64,000 nt of DNA from NCBI GenBank assembly GCA_902627615.1, contig CACOJW010000007.1, positions 1 through 64,000 of the forward strand, in the 5' to 3' direction. This document shows, in pieces, positions 28,434 to 36,500 of the stretch. The position numbers were made by a program, and so were the translations under genes. This DNA comes from an uncultured marine group III euryarchaeote (lineage in GTDB: Archaea; Thermoplasmatota; Poseidoniia; MGIII; CG-Epi1). Numbering within the stretch: position 1 is the first letter of the stretch; the number at the start of each line of letters is the position of its first letter. The notes under the pieces were generated by a model. The model was not told where the DNA came from. It was given only the letters and a program-made list of their open reading frames with translations, and searched no databases.

Positions 28434-29117
28434 CTATTTAAGAATCACTAGGCTAATGGTTATAGTAAATGTATCGCCATCTTTCGCATTGAATTCTTTT
28501 CGCAAAAATTCGGGGGAAATAATTTCTAAGACTCTCTTATAATGGGTTCGCTTTGGAGAAATTACTGCGCAGTTTTCCACTATTTTAACCTCTTTTTGAA
28601 TACTACATTTGAATATCCAAGCTTTACCAAAAGTTCTGCCTTCTTGCTCGAATCCTTCAATTAAAAGACCTTCGGCAGCTTTCATTGCTTCTATTTTGGG
28701 GATTTGGCTTTCATCCAGTCTAAGATTAAAAGTTCCTTTGTAGGGTTTCCATTTCAGTTTTTCTTGAAACTGTGTCATATAACCTTTTTTCGAAATATAA
28801 TAACCACCTTCCCCTAAACCCGTTTCTAAAGTTCCTTCAATTTCTATTGTTTTTAAGTCTCCGAATACTAATTCGTATTCAGAAAACTCTTTTTTAAGTG
28901 CTGTAATTCCTGAACTTTTAATTCCAATTATTTGTCCACCTTGGGCTAATTTTCTATCGATGTAGCCTTCTTCAAATAACTGAATTAGATATCTCGAAGC
29001 AGATTGCTGACTAACTTCAAGCATGCTAGCCAAGTCAGACGAAGAAATGTGAACAGAGTGTCTAGTTCCTCCTTGTAATGCGATATACTTCAATGCAGCT
29101 AGTAGATTTGGCTTCAC
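28434..29117 (-). CDS. ribK: CTP-dependent riboflavin kinase with N-terminal winged-helix domain (RbkR-type)
   Basis: Makes FMN from riboflavin using CTP, an archaeal enzyme. The 227-residue protein has a winged-helix domain (residues 1-90; DLASMLEVSQQSASRYLIQL) and a RibK catalytic domain with GLGEGGYYISKKGYMTQF near 111, the PYKGTFNLRLDE motif near 135 and the C-terminal RTHYKRVLEIISPEFLR near 190. Two-domain forms in archaea are the RbkR regulators, which bind DNA and control riboflavin genes as well as acting as kinases. Start codon is GTG, with a box tattttat (29140-29147) centred 26 bases upstream. Its place beside three flavoprotein genes fits supply of their cofactor. Confidence 0.92.
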   Translation of the reverse strand: MKPNLLAALKYIALQGGTRHSVHISSSDLASMLEVSQQSASRYLIQLFEEGYIDRKLAQGGQIIGIKSSGITALKKEFSEYELVFGDLKTIEIEGTLETGLGEGGYYISKKGYMTQFQEKLKWKPYKGTFNLRLDESQIPKIEAMKAAEGLLIEGFEQEGRTFGKAWIFKCSIQKEVKIVENCAVISPKRTHYKRVLEIISPEFLRKEFNAKDGDTFTITISLVILK

Positions 29118-29182
29118 TATTGTCTCTCACTAATATTCGTATTTTATGTTTATTGTCGTTATTATTATAGATTTACTTTATA

Positions 29183-30346
29183 TTATTTGAATGCTTGTAT
29201 TCCAGTAATCCATCTTCCTAGAATTAAGTTGTGTATGTCATAAGTACCTTGAAGTGAAACGCTTTCTAAATTAGCCATGTGCCTCATTACGGGATATTCA
29301 TTCAATATACCATTAGCGCCGTGAATATCTCTTGCCATTCTGGCGATTTGCATCGCCATATCAACATTATTCATTTTACCTAGAGTTATCATCTCGGACG
29401 TTTCTTCTCCTTTATCTTTCGCCCTTCCCAAATGGTAAGCTAAAAGTTGGCCTTTTGTTATTTCTCTGAGCATCCACGCTAATTTGTTTTGAACCAATTG
29501 AAAGCTACCAATTGGTTTGCCAAACATTATCCTAGATTTTGCATACTTCACCGAGGCATCGTAGCAGCACATTGCGGCACCCAATGAACCCCAAACGATT
29601 CCAAATCTAGCTTGAGATAAGCAAGTCAACGGACCTCTCATCCCTTCAACATTAGGGAGAATTCGATCCTTAGGGATTTTACAGTCTTGTAGAACAAGTT
29701 CGCTGGTAATTGACGCTTTGAAAGAATGTTTTCCTTTCATTTCTGGAGCTGAAAATCCTTTGTCTCCCTTTTCAATTATGAATCCACGAATCTTCCCCTC
29801 TAATTTGCCCCATATGATTGCTAAATCAGCAATAGTTCCATTAGTTATCCACATTTTTGTTCCATTTAGTACAAATGAATCTTCAGTTTCGATAGCTTTT
29901 GTTGCCATGTTAGTTGGGTCCGAACCGTGATCAGGTTCCGTTAAACCGAAGCAACCAACTAGTTTGCCTTGGCGCATCTTAGGTAGATACTTTTCTTTTT
30001 GATTCTTATCTCCAAACAAAGATATTGGAAGCATAGATAAAGATCCTTGAATGGACAAACAGCTCCGGAGTGCTGAATCAGCTCTTTCCAATTCTTGACA
30101 TATTAAACCATAAGCAGTGTGAGAAAATCCTGCGCAGCCATGTTCATCTAGATAGCAACCAAATAGTCCCATCTCTCCCATCTCAGAAATTATTTCTCTG
30201 GGAAAAATACCTTTAGAGTTATAGTCCTCTATGTGAGGCATTATTTCTTCCTCGACCCACGAGCGCACTAAGTCCCTCACCATAATTTCTTCTTCAGTAA
30301 AATGCTGGTCAATGTTGTAGAAATCCACACTCTCGTATTTTTCCAT
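29183..30346 (-). CDS. Acyl-CoA dehydrogenase, glutaryl-CoA dehydrogenase-like, usual catalytic Glu replaced
   Basis: FAD-dependent acyl-CoA dehydrogenase fold, 387 residues, most like glutaryl-CoA dehydrogenase: CFGLTEPDHGSDPT near residue 132, RFGIVWGSLGAAM near 247, FGKPIGSFQLVQNKLA near 280, RDIHGANGILNEY near 336 and ILGRWITGIQAF at the end. Arg94 and Ser98 (ALRSCLS) match the residues that bind the substrate carboxylate in glutaryl-CoA dehydrogenase. In the loop that normally reads TYEGTHDIH with the catalytic base Glu, this protein reads SLQGTYDIH: the Glu is a Gln (residue 366) and one residue is missing. It may therefore catalyse a non-oxidative step or act on an unusual substrate. 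Electrons, if any, would go to the adjacent ETF system. An inverted repeat covers its promoter. Confidence 0.88.
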   Translation of the reverse strand: MEKYESVDFYNIDQHFTEEEIMVRDLVRSWVEEEIMPHIEDYNSKGIFPREIISEMGEMGLFGCYLDEHGCAGFSHTAYGLICQELERADSALRSCLSIQGSLSMLPISLFGDKNQKEKYLPKMRQGKLVGCFGLTEPDHGSDPTNMATKAIETEDSFVLNGTKMWITNGTIADLAIIWGKLEGKIRGFIIEKGDKGFSAPEMKGKHSFKASITSELVLQDCKIPKDRILPNVEGMRGPLTCLSQARFGIVWGSLGAAMCCYDASVKYAKSRIMFGKPIGSFQLVQNKLAWMLREITKGQLLAYHLGRAKDKGEETSEMITLGKMNNVDMAMQIARMARDIHGANGILNEYPVMRHMANLESVSLQGTYDIHNLILGRWITGIQAFK

Positions 30347-30364
30347 CTTTTTTCTCTTTAAAGT

Positions 30365-30382
30365 AAGCTAATAAATTAGCTT
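30365..30382. promoter_or_regulatory. Inverted repeat over the acyl-CoA dehydrogenase promoter
   Basis: AAGCTAAT-AA-ATTAGCTT, two perfect 8-base arms around a 2-base centre. It overlaps the TATA-like AATTTATTA on the minus strand, about 27 bases before the ATG at 30346. The position suggests a repressor operator; the binding protein is unknown. Confidence 0.45.
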
Positions 30383-30480
30383 TTTAGGCTACCCTAAATA
30401 TCGAGATAAAAGCACACCGGTCGGTATGAAATTAAGTTTGTGCTATGTTTTATATTTTGAAACTCGATATTTTCTTTTTC

Positions 30481-30490
30481 CTACGCGTAG
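30481..30490. promoter_or_regulatory. Palindrome upstream of the ABC binding-protein promoter
   Basis: CTACGCGTAG is a perfect 10-base palindrome about 11 bases upstream of the TATA-like CTTTTAAC (30501-30508), in the place where archaeal activators or BRE-proximal regulators bind. A chance occurrence cannot be excluded. Confidence 0.35.
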
Positions 30491-30536
30491 GATATTAATG
30501 CTTTTAACCACCCTTTCAAATTAAGGTAAGGTGTGA

Positions 30537-33455
30537 ATGCTTATGAGAACAAGCAAAATATTGACGTTAGCAGTGGCTTTCGCCTTAATGGCATCAACTT
30601 TGATGCCGATATTAGGTGTAGGCCCAGCCGCTGATGCAGCGGCAGACGACCACGCAGTTGAAGTTAAGATAGGAATGCTTAACCCGATTACAGGTCCAAT
30701 AGCAGTTTATGCTCCAGCTTTTACAGACGCAGCACAGTTAGCTATTGATCACTTGAATGAAGGACAAGAAAACTATCACTTCTCTTTAGTGGAAGGTGAT
30801 TCAGGTTGTGACGGAACTACTGCCGCATCTGCAGCCCAAACTCTGGTAGATTCAGATGTTGTTGGTATTGCAGGAGCAGCATGTTCAGGTGCAACTCTTG
30901 GGGCACAACCAGTAGCCAGTGAAGCTGGAATACCAATGGTATCTTATGCTTCTACTTCTCCAGCAGTTACTGCTGCAGAAGATATGGACTACTTATTCCG
31001 TGTTGTACCAAGTGACGCTCAGCAAGGTATTGCTATGGCCTCAATGGCTGCAGCACACGGCTGGCAAAACCCAGGAATAATCTATATGACCAATGATTAC
31101 GGAGCAGGTTTAGCTGCAGTAGTCAAAGGAGCATATGCACAAGCAGGAATGACCGAAATGTGTGTCGATATCGGTTACGATGAAGATACAACTGATTTCT
31201 CAACCCAGGTTGCAGAACTTGCAGCAGCACAATGTGACAGTTTAATCACAGTTACTTATGCGACTGATGGTGCAGCTCTAATGGAAGAAATGGCAGCTCA
31301 AGGAATTGAAGGGCCAACTTCTCCGGTATGTTCAGCAGACTGTCCGTTCCCAATAATGGGAGCTGATGGAATTGCAGACATGGGTTTCCTTGCAGCTTTC
31401 TCAGATCCTACAGCAGCAACTTCGGTAATTGCTACCAAGCCAGCTTCTGGAACTGAAAGCGAAGCAAAAGCAGCTTTTGAGGCTGCATGGGCAGAATATT
31501 ACGTAGATGAAGACGGTAACCCAGGTAATGCTTCAGCAGCAATTTACACGCATGAAACATACGATGCAGTTACTATGATCGGGCATGCAGCAATGGCTGC
31601 AGACTGTGCTTCAGTAACATGTGGTGCAGAAGTTCGCGATCAACTCCGAGCATTAGGAGATGGTTACAGTGGAGCAAGTGGAACACACACTTTTGACCAA
31701 ACTGGAGATGTAGCAGGTTCTGGATATGATGTATGTCAATTTAATCCAGTATTAGTTCAAGGAGAAATGACTTTAGTATTACTATGTAATGGTAACTGGG
31801 GTCTTTTCACAGGTTTGACTTTCCCTGGTGCAGCAGATATTAAGATAGGTATGTTAAATCCAATTACTGGACCTATAGCTCAATACCATCCTGGTTTTGC
31901 TATAGCAGCAGGAGTTGCAGAGACTTACATGAACACAATTCAGCCTCTGAATTTCCAATTTAGTGTTATACAACAAGATTCAGGTTGTGACGGAACAACT
32001 GCAGCAACTGCAGCTCAGACCTTAATTGACCAAGGTGTTGTAGGAATTGCCGGTGCAGCATGTTCAGGAGCAACTCTTGGAGCTATTGAAGTAGCAAAAA
32101 CAGCAGGAGTACCAATGGTATCTTATGCTTCAACTTCACCAGCTATAACTGATTACGAAGATGATGGTTACCTATTCCGTGTTGTGCCAAGTGATGCGCA
32201 GCAAGGTGTAGCTTTAGCACGAACAGTTGAAGCCGCAGGAGCCGAAGATGTAGCAGTTATCTCCATGACTAATGATTACGGAGCAGGTTTTGCATCAGCA
32301 TTTACTGGCGCATTTGCAGAAGAACCTTGTATGTCAGCAACTTATGATGAAGACACCACAGATTTCTCATCAATTGTTGCAGACGCAATGGCTAATGATT
32401 GCGAAAATGTTGTAATGATTACTTATGCAACAGATGGTGCAGCCTTGGCAGAAGAATTCGCTACCCAGGGATTTGAGGGTATGATTTTCGGTGGTGACGG
32501 TATCGCAGATGAGCAATTTGCAGAAGCTTTCACAGATATTTCAGTATTGGAAGAAATGACTGTAACCAGGCCAGCATCAGGTGCAGATTCATCATTGAGT
32601 TTGTTATTTGATCAATTCTATAATGCTGCAGCAACTGCAGCAGGTTATTCAGGCGGTATCTATACTAGAGAAGTATTCGACGCAGTTGCAATTATAGGTC
32701 TTGCACAAGCAACAGCTCTCAGAACTCCAGTAGATGATGGAGTCAAGGACATGTTGGGAACAGCAGTAGCATCTCCAAGCTCACCACAAGTTGGTGCAGC
32801 TGGAACTCATGCTTTTGATCCTAACGGAGATGTAGCAGGAAACGGTTTCGATATCTGTACTTTCTATCTTCATGATCACGATGGTGAGACTCATGTAGAG
32901 TTGGAATGTCACAGTTCTTGGGGATTATTCGAAGGTCTTATTAATGATGGAATCCCAGAAGTAGACGACTGTCCATTCAGCGATGAAGATTTCTGTAACA
33001 TGGACAAGGTTGTACAGGACTGTGATGAAGGCGAAACAGCAGCAGCAGGAACAAATTGTGCAGGTCACATAGTTGAATATTGTGGAACTGATTCAGCTAA
33101 CTTCGCAGATGAAGGCTGTGCTTTCTTCCTTACAGAAGGAACACTTGCAGACGATGAAGATTGGGATAATATGACCTACCTCAATTACTGTAATATGGAC
33201 GGCTTCCTTGATGAAGTAGTAGAAGGAGGAGATGCAGCATGGGATATTGCATTTTGTGATGCCTTGAAAGCAGCTTTAGCACCTGCAGATGATCCAGCGG
33301 ATGATCCTGCAGACGACCCAGTTGATGAGCCTGCAACCAACGAAACTGTAACTGAAGAAGATGTCGAAGAGGCAGCTGATGAAGTCCCAGGTTTCGGTTT
33401 GATTTCAGCAGTAGCTGCAATCGGTGCAGTATTACTTCTCCGCAGAAGACTCTAA
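30537..33455 (+). CDS. ABC transporter substrate-binding protein, duplicated LivJ-type domains, PGF-CTERM-like tail
   Basis: Extracellular binding protein of a branched-chain amino acid/amide family (Peripla_BP_6) importer. Signal peptide (about 1-38), then two copies of the binding domain (about 45-430 and 434-800); both begin IGMLNPITGPIA and contain SGCDGTTAA, GVPMVSYASTSPA-like and LFRVVPSDAQQG motifs. A cysteine-rich domain follows (about 805-920), then a proline/aspartate-rich stalk and a C-terminal PGFGLISAVAAIGAVLLLRRR, matching the PGF-CTERM pattern cut by archaeosortase and replaced by a lipid anchor. Native members have one binding domain of about 400 residues, so this 972-residue form is unusual. 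The start could also be the ATG at 30543. It probably supplies the fused permease downstream. Confidence 0.92.
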   Translation: MLMRTSKILTLAVAFALMASTLMPILGVGPAADAAADDHAVEVKIGMLNPITGPIAVYAPAFTDAAQLAIDHLNEGQENYHFSLVEGDSGCDGTTAASAAQTLVDSDVVGIAGAACSGATLGAQPVASEAGIPMVSYASTSPAVTAAEDMDYLFRVVPSDAQQGIAMASMAAAHGWQNPGIIYMTNDYGAGLAAVVKGAYAQAGMTEMCVDIGYDEDTTDFSTQVAELAAAQCDSLITVTYATDGAALMEEMAAQGIEGPTSPVCSADCPFPIMGADGIADMGFLAAFSDPTAATSVIATKPASGTESEAKAAFEAAWAEYYVDEDGNPGNASAAIYTHETYDAVTMIGHAAMAADCASVTCGAEVRDQLRALGDGYSGASGTHTFDQTGDVAGSGYDVCQFNPVLVQGEMTLVLLCNGNWGLFTGLTFPGAADIKIGMLNPITGPIAQYHPGFAIAAGVAETYMNTIQPLNFQFSVIQQDSGCDGTTAATAAQTLIDQGVVGIAGAACSGATLGAIEVAKTAGVPMVSYASTSPAITDYEDDGYLFRVVPSDAQQGVALARTVEAAGAEDVAVISMTNDYGAGFASAFTGAFAEEPCMSATYDEDTTDFSSIVADAMANDCENVVMITYATDGAALAEEFATQGFEGMIFGGDGIADEQFAEAFTDISVLEEMTVTRPASGADSSLSLLFDQFYNAAATAAGYSGGIYTREVFDAVAIIGLAQATALRTPVDDGVKDMLGTAVASPSSPQVGAAGTHAFDPNGDVAGNGFDICTFYLHDHDGETHVELECHSSWGLFEGLINDGIPEVDDCPFSDEDFCNMDKVVQDCDEGETAAAGTNCAGHIVEYCGTDSANFADEGCAFFLTEGTLADDEDWDNMTYLNYCNMDGFLDEVVEGGDAAWDIAFCDALKAALAPADDPADDPADDPVDEPATNETVTEEDVEEAADEVPGFGLISAVAAIGAVLLLRRRL

Positions 33456-33490
33456 GTCTAATCTGATAGAAGAAAAACTCATAAGCAATA

Positions 33491-33518
33491 GGGGTGGCCA
33501 CAGAAATGTGGTCGCCCT
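33491..33518 (+). other. Strong stem-loop between binding-protein and permease genes
   Basis: An 11-pair stem (33492-33502 with 33507-33517, two G-U pairs), extendable by one G-U pair, is closed by a GAAA tetraloop. It lies 36 bases after the binding-protein stop and about 60 bases before the permease start. No T-run follows directly, so it looks more like an RNA stability or processing element than a terminator. Such hairpins often keep the binding-protein mRNA more abundant than that of the permease. Confidence 0.6.
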
Positions 33519-33579
33519 ACTGCGAGGGATGGCCAGTTATAGGACTCCTTAGTTTGCACCAGTATAGAGGTAATTAGAT

Positions 33580-36500
33580 TTGGATAAAGAAAAACCTTCG
33601 GACAACACCCCCCAGAGCCAATCAATCGATGTTTCAAGCTACATTCGAGAGGCCTGGGATTCAATATCGTTTGGAGTAAAGTTTGCCTTTTTGGTATTTA
33701 TTGATGCATCACTGGGTTTAAGATACCAAAGTGGTATTTTTTCAATTGTTTTTAGTGGAGATTTTTTATGGATTATTCAGTTTTTTGAATATGTCTTATC
33801 AAGTTTCTTTCTTCTTTATTCTCTATTGAATGCCCTCGATGGTTTATTGAAAAAGGTCGCTCTAGCTTTAACGCCTATTTTCATTCTTATAATATTTGCA
33901 TTTTGTCTAGATCAGCTTTTCATTGGGCAGGAAACTACAGCTTCAACTAGTTTTAACTTAAGTTCAACATTTTTCAGCGGACTATATTGGGGGGCAGCTT
34001 ATCTTTCAATAGCAGTTGGACTTACGTTAATCTACAAAGTTCAGAACTTTGGTAATTTTGCACAAGCTGAAATGATGCTTGTTGGAGCTTATGTAGGCTT
34101 CACTATGATGTGGAGTCCTTTTTTCTACACATTATTAGATGGTAAGAAAGTTCTTCATGCAGATGTTAAAACAGATGATGTATTGACTTGGGATACTCTG
34201 TTTTGGGCTTGTGTTTCGGGTTTTATGATTGCAGGTATCCTCGGCGTAATAATAGATAGATTAGTATATCAGAGATTCCGAAAAAGGAATGCCTTACCTC
34301 AAGCAATGATGATAGCTTCTCTGGGAATGGCGATGATTATGAGAGCTGTCTTGTATCTAAGATATGGTGCTGAACAATTTCTTTTTGTTCCTGATGTGGA
34401 TTGGAGATTATCTTCGTCAAGCACTGAATTTTCTAATGATGCTGAAAATCAACCATTTTATGGATATTGGCCAGAGTGGATGAATCAAACATTTTTTTTC
34501 CGTTTCGGGGAGAGAACTGCGGAAGAAAAAAGCCGTATGGATGAAACGGCTTGTGCAGAAGAGGACAAAATTGACGGTTTTTCCTCATCTTGGTCTTCTT
34601 CTGAAGATTTTGTCGATAGCAATGGTGATGGACGTTATAATACAGCTGAAGCTTTCATAATTGATGTTAATGGGAATGGGATTCCCGAACAAGGAGAGTA
34701 TATTGATGCAAATGGTAACGGGCAATATGATGAAGCTGAAAGTTTCACAGATACTAACGGAAATGGGGTTTGGGATGATGGACTTTGTACAATAACTGAA
34801 TACTTGTCATTTTATGAATCAGGTGAATCTTCTTACTTTTTACAATATACTAAATCATCTCTGATTATTGGTGTTTTTGCAGCAGTAATAATGCTAATTC
34901 TGATGCTGAATTGGACGCGTTTAGGCAGGCAAATGCGGGCAGTTGCAGATAATCCCGATCTAGCAGCTTCATCAGGGATAAATGTTGAGCGTATTCATGC
35001 TATAACTGCGTTCTTGGCGGCAGGGATGTCAGGTTTTGGAGGTGTTTTATTTGGCATGTATGTTAGAGTAAATCCTGAAGTAGGCCTAAGTATTCTATTG
35101 CCTGCCTTTTCAGTAATTATACTTGGTACTTTAGGTTCTGTTAGAGGGGCTTTGATTGCCGCAGTAATTGTAGGCTTAGTTCGATCTATTGCTGAGCCAA
35201 TTTTGATAGGTTCAGGAAGTGCGCTGGATAGGCCTTCGTATGCAGCTTTTGGTGAGGCCATACCTTACATGTTTTTGATTGCCGTCTTGATGGTTATGCC
35301 AAAAGGGTTGGGTCATGTACTTAATGAATGGCAGATTGAAAGAGCTAAAACTAAGAGCCAATGGAGTCTTGGAGTTGTTCCTTCATACCTAAGTAATCTC
35401 CTAAATTGGATTTATTTACCGACACTTAAGCTTTCATCATTGAAAACTCGGATTAATTTTAAAGGAAAAAGGGTTACAGATGATAGCAATCCAGAGCCTG
35501 ACAGGTTTGTTAAGGGAGACTACTTATCAGAGAAAATAGAAGCCATTGATTCTTCATTTAAAGGTACATTAGGAGTTCTCGGTGTAGTGCAAGTAATAAT
35601 TGTTAGTATTTTAGATATTTATACATCAGGCCAAGGGACAGCCTACTATCTTATTGATTTCATCTATCTTGTTCTTCAAATAATAGGTATTTTGATGATT
35701 TATTTTTCCTTAGCTCACTATCAAACAGATATGAAGCTGTATGTTATTGATGTATATTTCCAAATCAAAGACTCACCTATGGAAACAAAACGGAATCTTT
35801 CCAGCTCAGGATTCTTAATTCTTATTCTTTTTTATTCGATAGACTATTTTGTCGCAGGCGTTGGATCACTTTATCTAGCATTAGATTACATTTTTCTGTT
35901 TGGGCAACTATTTGGTATACTGATGGTTTTATTCTCAATTTTCTTTTTATTTGATGAATTAAAATTACTGACTCCATCAAAGTTACTAGAGCAGTTAAAT
36001 TATAGAATTAACTTTTTATTCCTTACAATTGCATTTTTACTATTAACATATGAATCTAAAATCGAGCCAAGCTCAGCGCGAGAAACAGACTCAACTCTTT
36101 ATGTTAAAGAAATAGCATATACTTTTGGAATACTATCGTTGAATGATTTTACGCGTTTATTGTCTAAAATCATAATTCCCGTTCAAACGGTAGTATCAGA
36201 TTCATCTAGATTTTTTAGTCAGCACGTTAATTTTTCTGCACTTGTGTTTGGCCTGGCCTTAATTATGTTTGGTCATTGGTTCTGGGGTATTTTGTTTATC
36301 TTTTATTCATCAAATGAAATTATGAAACGTGTGTCGGATCAATACAAAGGGTATATTTCGCAGATTAGTGATAATAATCCTCAAATTTCAGGAATTTGGC
36401 CTAAATATGGAAGATCTAGCGAAGATGGCTCTTGGTTTACTTTCCTTTGTTTCTTAGTAGTTTTGATATATATTGTAGATTGGTTACCAAGCGTTACATC

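Noticed and set aside
33181-33501. 106-residue Leu/His-rich minus-strand ORF
   Set aside because: Antisense of the proline/aspartate-rich stalk of the binding protein; low complexity and no promoter.
34609-34785. Dockerin domain in the permease
   Set aside because: Only the loop pattern is shared; the dockerin helices and paired 22-residue repeats are missing, so I call it only a calcium-type insert.
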